Below are positions 1-5,632 of a stretch of DNA of 5,632 nt, in pieces. Made by a program: the position numbers and the translations under genes. The notes under the pieces are model-generated. The model ran no database searches and had not been told where the DNA came from. It saw only the letters and a program-made list of their open reading frames with translations. The stretch's first letter is position 1; the number at the start of each line of letters is the position of its first letter. This DNA is from JANNMJ01 sp031397815 (lineage in GTDB: Bacteria > Bacteroidota > Bacteroidia > Cytophagales > Hymenobacteraceae), in assembly GCA_031397815.1 (NCBI GenBank), contig JANNMJ010000065.1, forward strand, positions 1-5,632, given 5' to 3'.

Positions 1-96
1 ATTGTTCCTTGCGCCACCGATGCGGCGTACTGGTACGAAAGTCCTGCTCCTTCAGTAAATGTCTCCAAATGCACGAAAACAGAATTAGGGTCGTAA
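1..96 (+). other. Open segment in frame with the downstream T9SS protein, closed by TAA
   Basis: Frame 1 is open from the first base for 31 codons and stops at TAA (94-96). The next codon, TTG at 97, is in the same frame and begins the long reading frame. The translated segment has a protein-like composition (for example DAAYWYESPAPSVNV and two Cys), and the other two forward frames give less plausible peptides. The simplest reading is that this is the preceding part of the same gene, separated by a nonsense codon or a sequence error. It could instead be the genuine end of a different upstream gene. Its length is too short to identify a family, and an open run of 31 codons can occur by chance. 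Confidence 0.4.
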
Positions 97-116
97 TTGA
101 CAATCACAATTGTCAA
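97..116. repeat. Perfect 8-bp inverted repeat with 4-base spacer
   Basis: TTGACAAT (97-104) and ATTGTCAA (109-116) are exact reverse complements around the spacer CACA. The left arm begins with the TTG that is the only early start codon of the large gene and directly follows the TAA at 94-96. The surrounding 61-120 is about 37% G+C by my count, clearly lower than the coding sequence after it. A palindrome of this size could be a repressor operator or a small RNA hairpin. The left arm contains TTGACA, but I see no matching -10 element at the usual spacing. The repeat itself is certain; any function is inference. Confidence 0.5.
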
Positions 117-3100
117 AACACACCGCAATAGACCACCGCCCAATGCTTATATACAAGGTGCAGGGGGCGCACACGCTACCAATTACAACAACAAGCACCC
201 AGGGCAAGCAATAGTCGAGGGCTTCGCCAATGGATACGCAATGATTATGGACGAGATGACCCGCGCGGTGCTCGACCAGGAATCGGGGTCAGGGTGGGTA
301 GGTAATTACCACAGCCAAACGTGGTTCGCCGATGATGCGTGGAACAGCTTGACGCACCCCTTCGTGTCGGAAATGGCGCTGGGTAGGGCAATGCTCGACT
401 CGTGGGATGGGCCGGGTAATTACGTAGCGTACGGAAATAATCAGCCACCTAATCAATACAATGATTTTAACAACGACAACTTCGAGATGCCGTTCCGCGA
501 ACTGCTCCGGCCCACGTTTATGTCGCCGCGCGCCCGCGATTTCACGATGTATTTCAATTATCTCCAGAATTGGATTAATAATGACTGCTCCAAGCGGACG
601 CGTCTACGCGACGTCTGGCATTACAACTTCAACAGTACCGATAATGCGACTGTGTTCAGCGCCGACCTGAAAATCCTGAACACCGACCGTCTCAGCGAAT
701 GGCGCTACATCGTAACGCCTACTTACGCTGAGGGTCATCAAAACCAAGCGCAAGACCTGCCGAATGGCTCCATCGGCTGGCATTATGAAGTAGATGTGCG
801 AAACTTCGATTCGCCAAGCGAGTGCTACAACCTGACGCACTACCGCGAGGATGCGTACAATTCGGTAGGTCAGCAGTTGCCGCCCATTTTCGTCAACGGC
901 GGCTACCTCTCAGATGATATTATTCTCAGCAACGGCACCCAGTTCTACATCCACGGCAGCCCCTCGCTGCCCGATTGGTATAACCGGTCGTTGGCGGTCA
1001 ACGTGACGCGCACCATCAACAATGGGCATTTCCTGGCCAGCACCTGCGGCCGGATGACGATACAAGTCAACGCGGGCACCCGCCTGGAATTGGGGAGTGT
1101 ATCGCCCTACCGCACCACCGAATTCGAGGTCGAAAGCGGCGGCACCATCAATGTCAGTGGTGGCACGTTGGTCGTCAATCCCGGTTCTACGCTGCGGATG
1201 CGGCCCGGCTCGACCCTCATCATCGCCGGTATCACCAACGTGTATGGGTTGGGCAACGTCATCGTGGAGCCGGGGGCGCGGCTGGAGATTCGGCCCGGCG
1301 CGCAGCTTGCGCTGCACGATAAAGATTCGCGCCTGACGTTGCAGGGCGAGTTCGTCATCGCGGCAAATACCACGTTCCAGCCCACGGGAAACGGCTACGT
1401 CTATTTCGACCTGCCCGACTGGACGCCCGCCAACGGCGGTGGCGACAATAACCTCGGCATCACCGACGGCACCTCGCGGTTTATCCTGAGCGGCTCCAAC
1501 CCTATGCAACGCATCGCGGTGGTGGCGCCGGATTCGCACATCACGCCCACCTACTGGGGCGATTTTCAGTTTACCATTGAAAACGGGACCGTGGAAATGG
1601 GCGCCAACGCGTCTATCAGTGCCGCAGCCTCTACGGTTCGGCTGGTCAACGCGCGCTTCGAGAAGCAGCCGGCAGCCGCTGGTGGCCGGTACGGCAGCGT
1701 GGTCGTGTTTGGTTGCGGCCGCGAAACCATCCAGAATAGCGAATTTATCGGGGGCGACATTGGTCTGTCCGCCGTACTCGATTTCTGCAACGGCGTGGCG
1801 GGATGGTTTGAGAATCTGTCGTTTCAAGATTGCCGCATTGGTCTGAAAACAGTTGGTAAAGGTGCTACGCTCGTCAATTGTACGTTCTTGGGAAACTCTC
1901 AGGATACGGAAGTAGGCTGGCAGATGGAGGCCGCCCAATTTCCGCAGAGCACCCTGAAAGGCTGCACGATCAGCGGCTATCACAGTGCGGTTGATTTTGT
2001 CGGCGGCGCGGGCGTGAACTTATTACTTGATGGGCCACAGCTGCACCACAACATGCGAGGTTTGGTGTTCTCGTCGCTTGGCACGTTGCAGGCTCATTGC
2101 GGGGCCATTTACGACAACAAAGGCTATGGCCTGACCATCAATGGAGGCACCCTCGACCTAAGCCAAAAGAAGGGGTTCAGTATCAGCCGCAACGGCGCGC
2201 CGGGGTTGTCGGCGAGCATTGAGCTGAACAGCACCACGGGTCTCCTGCTCGACAATGGCAATAATAACATCATCGGCCGCGACCCCACCACTTCGGGCAT
2301 CCGAGGCTCCGTGGTGGTGCCTATTCGGATTCCATCCAATTACACCTACACGTTGCCCGCAGCCGGTAACTACTGGAACGTAAATAGCCGCCCGCCTGTC
2401 AGCACCAACTGGCTCGATGTACAGTTGATCGCGATTGCACGTGGTAGTCTGGCGCCGGTAAATCTGCTGGATAACCAACCCGCCGGCCCGACGCTTTGTA
2501 ACGTTGATCCGTGCGCGGTATCGCTGCCCAATGGCGCGCCCGCCATTCCCTGCTGGCTGAATGAGAAACTGGCCCATTGCCCGACCTGCGAACCTGTCAG
2601 CAGCTCGTTCGCGGCCACCGACTCGTTGCACCTGTTGGTGCGCCAGGTAATCGCCGGCGAGCGTAAGTACGACTCCATCAACGGTAATGACCTGGCAGCG
2701 ATGGAAAAACTGGCCGAATTGCTGCAACATCCGTTGGCCGATACTACCGCCGACGAGCAACGCATCCTCAAAGAAGCCTACCGCGAGCTGCTGAATCTTT
2801 ACGCCGGGCTTACCAAAGACAGCACCCAAATGACTTGGAGTCATCATCAGTTGCTCACCAGCATAATGGATCAACAGATCTTGCGGGCGGATGCTGATAC
2901 GGCACTGACGAATCCGGAATTCTACCTGCGTCTTGATAAGACCCTAGCGGCCTACGCTGCCGGCGACCTACTCGGCGCGCAGGAAGCATTGGCCGCCGCT
3001 GCGCCGCTTAATACGCCGCTCACCCAATCGACATACGACTACTGGCAGTGCTTTCTGGACAAGACCCAGCGTTTCCGCGATAGCTCCCTGTCGGTGATGG

Positions 3101-3498
3101 AGTACCTCCACGCCATTGAAACGTGCCACGTGCCACAGGCGGCTGGTCGGGGCGCGCATCGCCAAACGGCGGCGGAGTATCTGGCGGAACAATACGGTAA
3201 GCAGAAGGCTCAACTGACCGCCCGACAGACTAAGCTTGATGAATTGACGCGGTTACGGTTGGCGCCCAATCCGGCCAGCACCACGGTTACCGTTACGTTT
3301 GCCGACACTTACGCAGGCTCGGTTACGCTATCGCTGTGCAATATGACCGGGCAGACCGTACGTCATTGGCAGCGTATGGCCACCGCCGAGCAGCCTAACG
3401 AATGGGTATTGGATCTGAGAAACTTGCCTCCCGGCATCTACCTGTTTCGCATCAAGACGGCCGCCCGCACCGAAACGCGCCGGTTAGTAGTGGAGTAG
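97..3498 (+). CDS. Large T9SS-sorted surface protein: protease-like segment, beta-helix, helical region, type A sorting tail (5' end incomplete or disrupted)
   Basis: Residue numbers count from TTG at 97. Residues 1-190 resemble the second half of a gluzincin-type metalloprotease domain: EGFANGYA at 41-48 matches the EGxA zinc-ligand helix, followed by EMALGRAMLDSWDGPGNY (92-109). No HExxH is visible upstream; the nearest candidate region reads KTHRN (7-11). Residues about 320-790 are short Gly/Asn/Val-rich strand repeats (PGSTLRMRPGSTLIIAG, then PGARLEIRPGAQLAL), typical of a right-handed parallel beta-helix. A cysteine cluster follows (801-831), then a helical region (about 842-1054). The tail (about 1054-1133) has APNPAS at 1056-1061 and PPGIYLFRIKT near the end, as in T9SS type A sorting domains that direct outer-membrane export and anchoring or release. 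There is no Sec signal peptide at this start, which such a protein needs, so the real N-terminus lies upstream. The substrate or ligand is unknown; adhesion, polysaccharide binding or proteolysis are all possible. Confidence 0.85.
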   Translation: MTITIVKTHRNRPPPNAYIQGAGGAHATNYNNKHPGQAIVEGFANGYAMIMDEMTRAVLDQESGSGWVGNYHSQTWFADDAWNSLTHPFVSEMALGRAMLDSWDGPGNYVAYGNNQPPNQYNDFNNDNFEMPFRELLRPTFMSPRARDFTMYFNYLQNWINNDCSKRTRLRDVWHYNFNSTDNATVFSADLKILNTDRLSEWRYIVTPTYAEGHQNQAQDLPNGSIGWHYEVDVRNFDSPSECYNLTHYREDAYNSVGQQLPPIFVNGGYLSDDIILSNGTQFYIHGSPSLPDWYNRSLAVNVTRTINNGHFLASTCGRMTIQVNAGTRLELGSVSPYRTTEFEVESGGTINVSGGTLVVNPGSTLRMRPGSTLIIAGITNVYGLGNVIVEPGARLEIRPGAQLALHDKDSRLTLQGEFVIAANTTFQPTGNGYVYFDLPDWTPANGGGDNNLGITDGTSRFILSGSNPMQRIAVVAPDSHITPTYWGDFQFTIENGTVEMGANASISAAASTVRLVNARFEKQPAAAGGRYGSVVVFGCGRETIQNSEFIGGDIGLSAVLDFCNGVAGWFENLSFQDCRIGLKTVGKGATLVNCTFLGNSQDTEVGWQMEAAQFPQSTLKGCTISGYHSAVDFVGGAGVNLLLDGPQLHHNMRGLVFSSLGTLQAHCGAIYDNKGYGLTINGGTLDLSQKKGFSISRNGAPGLSASIELNSTTGLLLDNGNNNIIGRDPTTSGIRGSVVVPIRIPSNYTYTLPAAGNYWNVNSRPPVSTNWLDVQLIAIARGSLAPVNLLDNQPAGPTLCNVDPCAVSLPNGAPAIPCWLNEKLAHCPTCEPVSSSFAATDSLHLLVRQVIAGERKYDSINGNDLAAMEKLAELLQHPLADTTADEQRILKEAYRELLNLYAGLTKDSTQMTWSHHQLLTSIMDQQILRADADTALTNPEFYLRLDKTLAAYAAGDLLGAQEALAAAAPLNTPLTQSTYDYWQCFLDKTQRFRDSSLSVMEYLHAIETCHVPQAAGRGAHRQTAAEYLAEQYGKQKAQLTARQTKLDELTRLRLAPNPASTTVTVTFADTYAGSVTLSLCNMTGQTVRHWQRMATAEQPNEWVLDLRNLPPGIYLFRIKTAARTETRRLVVE

Positions 3499-3522
3499 CC
3501 GATAGCTATGCATTAAACTAAC

Positions 3523-3553
3523 CCCCCGCTCGACATTGCGCGTCGGGCGGGGG
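3523..3553 (+). terminator. GC-rich stem-loop after the T9SS gene, likely transcription terminator
   Basis: CCCCCGCTCGAC (3523-3534) pairs with GTCGGGCGGGGG (3542-3553) over 12 positions, 11 Watson-Crick and one U-G, around a 7-base loop. It starts 24 bases after the TAG of the large gene. There is no run of T after the right arm (the following bases are CGTATCTGGC), so it is not a canonical rho-independent terminator for the plus strand. Stem stability and position still favour a role in ending or protecting the transcript. Read on the minus strand, the sequence after the stem (complement of 3522-3511) is moderately T-rich, but no minus-strand gene needs it here. Confidence 0.55.
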
Positions 3554-3556
3554 CGT

Positions 3557-3606
3557 ATCTGGCTCGAACGTCAGTGTGCTAGGCAGCTCGAAGAGCAGGG
3601 CCAGAT
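3557..3606. repeat. Second inverted repeat with nested hairpin
   Basis: ATCTGGC (3557-3563) is the exact reverse complement of GCCAGAT (3600-3606). The pairing can extend inward by one U-G and one C-G pair. Inside it, GCTC (3586-3589) and GAGC (3593-3596) form a small hairpin with a GAA loop. Together these could fold as a structured RNA element of 50 bases immediately after the terminator-like hairpin. Seven-base repeats at this distance can arise by chance in GC-rich sequence, so function is unproven. Confidence 0.3.
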
Positions 3607-3799
3607 TCATTGGCGTCAAAATCAGACCACAGACAGTGCGGGGGGGGCGAGGCGTAGAACCGATTTGTGCCGACGCAATGGGTAGGCGTCAAACCGGCCA
3701 TTAGAGCGCCGGATGCGTAGAAGACGGCGCCTGCGAAGTACATTTCGCAACCAAACCTCGTTAAGAGGACAATTTTTTCGCCTTTTCGCTCCTTTCGAT

Positions 3800-5584
3800 A
3801 TGAATGTCACGCGCGCCTTCGACATTTTGCCCTTCCAGCTCGCCACGTATCCGAAGCCCGATTGTCTGGCGTGGAAAGAAGGATTTACTTGGCATAAGTG
3901 GAGTACGCAGGAGGTCATCGACCGGGCAAACGCGCTGTCGTACGGCCTGTTGCGCATCGGCGTGCAGGCGCGCGATAAGGTGGCGATTGTGTCGCTGTCG
4001 CGGCCGGAATGGATTATTTCCGACTTCGGTATCCAACAAACCGGCGCCACCACGGTGCCGATGTACCCGACGATCACCGTCGACGATTACCGGCACATTC
4101 TGCGTGATGCGGGCGTGAAAGTGGCGATTGCTTCCACAGAAGAAATCGCCGGAAAGCTGCGCGAAGCTGGTGGCTCCGATCTGAAAGTCTACACGTTTGA
4201 GAAGGTCGCCGGGCTGCCGCTGTTTCAGGAGCTGCTCGACGACGGCAAGGCCAACCCGAACCCTGAGGAGCTGGAGCGCCGCAAAGCCGGAGTCACTCCG
4301 GATGATCTCCTGACGCTCATTTACACGTCCGGCACCACGGGCACGCCAAAGGGCGTGATGCTCACGCACGACAACCTCGTCTCGAACTACAAATCGTGTG
4401 AATCAGCGATTCCGCTCGATTCCGGCGACCGTGCCCTCAGCTTCCTGCCGCTCGCGCACATCTTCGAGCGGATGGTGAGCTACCTGTACCTGATGCGCGG
4501 CGTGAGTATTTATTACGCCGAATCCATCGAGGCAATCGGCGGAAATCTGAAGGAAGTGCAGCCGCAGGTCTTCACGACGGTGCCGCGCCTGCTGGAGAAA
4601 ATCTACGACCGCATCGAGGCAAAAGGCGCCGAGCTGACGGGTATCAAGCGCACCCTCTTCGATTGGGCGATGCGCTTGGGCAACCGCTTCGATAACCAGC
4701 ACACGCCGGGCGCGCTCTACGACTTGCAGCTCGGGCTGGCGCGGAAACTCGTGTTCAGCAAATGGCAGGAGGCGCTGGGAGGTAAAATCAAGATTGTGGT
4801 GACCGGCGGCGGCGCCTTGCAGCCCCGGCTGGCGCGGCTGTTCTCGGCGGCGGGCGTGCGGGTGATGGAGGGGTATGGGCTGACGGAAACGTCGCCGGTG
4901 ATTTCGGTGAACCGCTTTGATGCGGCGAACAACGTCATTGGCACGACGGGGCCGGTGGTCGATGATATCGAGGTGAAAATTGCCGCTGATGGCGAGATTC
5001 TGACCCGCTCGCGCTCCGTGATGAAGGGTTACTACAACCTGCCCGACCAAACCGCCGAGGCCATCGACGCGGACGGCTGGTTCCATACCGGCGATATCGG
5101 CGAGTTCGTGGACGGCAAATTCCTGAAAATCACCGACCGCAAGAAGGAGATGTTCAAGACGAGCCAAGGCAAGTACGTGGCGCCGCAGAAAATCGAGAAC
5201 TCGCTCAAAGAGCACCCGCTCATCGAGCAGGTGATGGTGGTCGGCGACGGCCGCAAATACGCCGCCGCACTGGTGGTGCCGTCGTTCGAGAACCTGAAAG
5301 ACTGGTGCCCGAAGAACGGTATCACGTTCACCTCGAATGAGCAAGTGGTGAAGGAGCCGAAGCTGCTTGCAGAAGTCGAGAAGGCCGTCGAGCGCTACAA
5401 CGCCACCGCCGCTACGTGGGAGCAGGTCAAGAAAACCGCCCTTCTCCCCCGCCTCTGGACAATCGAATCAGGCGAGCTGACGCCGTCGTTGAAAGTGAAG
5501 CGGAAGATTGTGACGAAGAACTTTGAGGAGGCGATTGAGGGGTTGTTTTATGCGAAGCCCGAGCAGGTGGAGTGGGCGGAGTAG
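3800..5584 (+). CDS. AMP-forming long-chain fatty acid-CoA ligase (COG1022/FAA1-like)
   Basis: The enzyme activates long-chain fatty acids with ATP to acyl-AMP and then forms acyl-CoA, feeding lipid synthesis or beta-oxidation in the cytoplasm or at the inner membrane. Numbered from ATG at 3800 (594 residues, the usual family length), it shows the AMP-binding P-loop YTSGTTGTPKG (175-185), the family motif SFLPLAHIFER (214-224), the VVTGGGAL loop (333-340), YGLTET (359-364), GWFHTGD with the ribose-contacting Asp432, the hinge TDRKKE (445-450) followed by FKTSQGKYVAPQ, and the C-terminal LTPSLKVKRK whose Lys565 is the likely adenylation lysine. All core motifs are intact, so it should be active. 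An ATG at 3713 in frame would add 29 residues, but these are Arg-rich and unlike the family N-terminus; MNVTRAFDILPFQLATYP fits better. No Shine-Dalgarno lies close to the ATG, as is common in Bacteroidota. Exact chain-length preference cannot be read from the sequence. Confidence 0.95.
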   Translation: MNVTRAFDILPFQLATYPKPDCLAWKEGFTWHKWSTQEVIDRANALSYGLLRIGVQARDKVAIVSLSRPEWIISDFGIQQTGATTVPMYPTITVDDYRHILRDAGVKVAIASTEEIAGKLREAGGSDLKVYTFEKVAGLPLFQELLDDGKANPNPEELERRKAGVTPDDLLTLIYTSGTTGTPKGVMLTHDNLVSNYKSCESAIPLDSGDRALSFLPLAHIFERMVSYLYLMRGVSIYYAESIEAIGGNLKEVQPQVFTTVPRLLEKIYDRIEAKGAELTGIKRTLFDWAMRLGNRFDNQHTPGALYDLQLGLARKLVFSKWQEALGGKIKIVVTGGGALQPRLARLFSAAGVRVMEGYGLTETSPVISVNRFDAANNVIGTTGPVVDDIEVKIAADGEILTRSRSVMKGYYNLPDQTAEAIDADGWFHTGDIGEFVDGKFLKITDRKKEMFKTSQGKYVAPQKIENSLKEHPLIEQVMVVGDGRKYAAALVVPSFENLKDWCPKNGITFTSNEQVVKEPKLLAEVEKAVERYNATAATWEQVKKTALLPRLWTIESGELTPSLKVKRKIVTKNFEEAIEGLFYAKPEQVEWAE

Positions 5585-5632
5585 GTGCGGATCGCCATCC
5601 CGGTGTTCGAGGGCGGCGGCACCCACATCAAC
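5585..5632 (+). CDS. Possible start of a further gene, cut by the window end
   Basis: A GTG directly follows the TAG of the acyl-CoA ligase with no gap, and the frame stays open for 16 codons to the window end. It begins MRIAIPVFEGGG if GTG is the initiator. All 16 third positions are G or C, which is strong coding bias for so short a stretch. A hydrophobic strand followed by a glycine-rich turn resembles the first beta-alpha unit of Rossmann-like folds such as GT-B glycosyltransferases, but 16 residues cannot assign a family. If real, the zero spacing suggests co-transcription and translational coupling with the ligase. The alternative is that this is non-coding sequence or the 3' end of a minus-strand gene. 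Confidence 0.35.
   Translation, partial: MRIAIPVFEGGGTHIN

Larger units (their letters stand above)
3499..3799. other. Intergenic region with hairpins and a G8 run
   Basis: This gap of 301 bases has no convincing gene. It begins with an AT-rich stretch (about 3501-3521), then the strong hairpin at 3523-3553 and a second inverted repeat (3557-3606). A run of eight G lies at 3640-3647. The last 35 bases before the acyl-CoA synthetase start are pyrimidine-rich, with a T6 tract. A possible Bacteroidota-type -7 element, TACATTTC at 3739-3746, matches TAnnTTTG except at the last base, but I see no TTG at the expected -33 spacing, so a promoter is only suggested. AAGAGGA (3763-3769) is about 30 bases from the ATG at 3800, too far to act as its ribosome binding site. 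Confidence 0.6.

Noticed and set aside
97..125. Sigma-70 promoter suggested by TTGACA at 97-102
   Set aside because: No -10-like hexamer lies 16-18 bases downstream (the place reads ACACCG), and Bacteroidota promoters use a different consensus.
1099..1330. Degenerate tandem repeats in DNA encoding PGS/PGA-x-L strands
   Set aside because: The repetition is at protein level and is explained by beta-helix rungs; the DNA copies are divergent, so it is not listed as a separate repeat.
910..1983. Long minus-strand open frame (357 codons) opposite the beta-helix region
   Set aside because: It lies wholly inside the strongly supported T9SS gene, has low-complexity Arg/Ala/Gly/Val-rich translation and no recognisable motif; it reflects GC-biased codon usage on the other strand.
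3612..3693. Direct repeat GGCGTCAAA at 3612-3620 and 3685-3693
   Set aside because: A single pair of nine-base copies with unrelated flanks; no array or element boundary around it.
3658..3697. Imperfect inverted repeat around GACGC (3672-3676) and GCGTC (3686-3690) with flanking CCGATTT and AAACCGG
   Set aside because: Only five contiguous pairs, with a bulge and a mismatch in the flanks; this is within what chance gives in GC-rich sequence.
4403..5344. Long minus-strand open frame (313 codons) opposite the acyl-CoA ligase
   Set aside because: It is antisense to conserved catalytic motifs of the ligase and its translation is His/Arg/Leu/Val-rich without domain signals, as expected of a shadow frame.

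Overview
The window looks like a moderately high-GC chromosome segment of a Bacteroidota (or wider FCB-group) bacterium. The main evidence is the C-terminus of the first protein, which is a typical type IX secretion (T9SS) type A sorting domain; that system is essentially confined to this group. The lack of a close Shine-Dalgarno sequence before the second gene agrees with this. I cannot name a genus.

Layout: positions 1-96 are open in the same frame as the first large gene and end at a TAA. Positions 97-3498 encode about 1,133 residues of a large, probably exported, multi-domain protein. In order these are a metalloprotease-like segment without a visible HExxH, a long parallel beta-helix, a cysteine-rich junction, an alpha-helical region and the T9SS tail. 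The 5' end is abnormal: no signal peptide, an in-frame stop and a perfect inverted repeat at the only early start codon. The gene is therefore cut by the window edge and possibly disrupted.

Positions 3499-3799 are non-coding. They hold a strong GC-rich hairpin just after the first stop, a second longer-range inverted repeat, and a run of eight G. Positions 3800-5584 encode a complete AMP-forming long-chain acyl-CoA synthetase of about 594 residues. Directly after its TAG, a GTG-started frame with all third positions G or C runs off the window and may be the start of a further gene.

The two large genes share a strand but are separated by a hairpin and about 300 bases, so I see no sign that they form one operon or pathway. 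The first is a surface or secreted protein; the second is a cytoplasmic or membrane-associated enzyme that activates fatty acids. The acyl-CoA synthetase may be co-transcribed with the partial gene after it. I found no CRISPR array, tRNA, rRNA, insertion sequence or phage gene.
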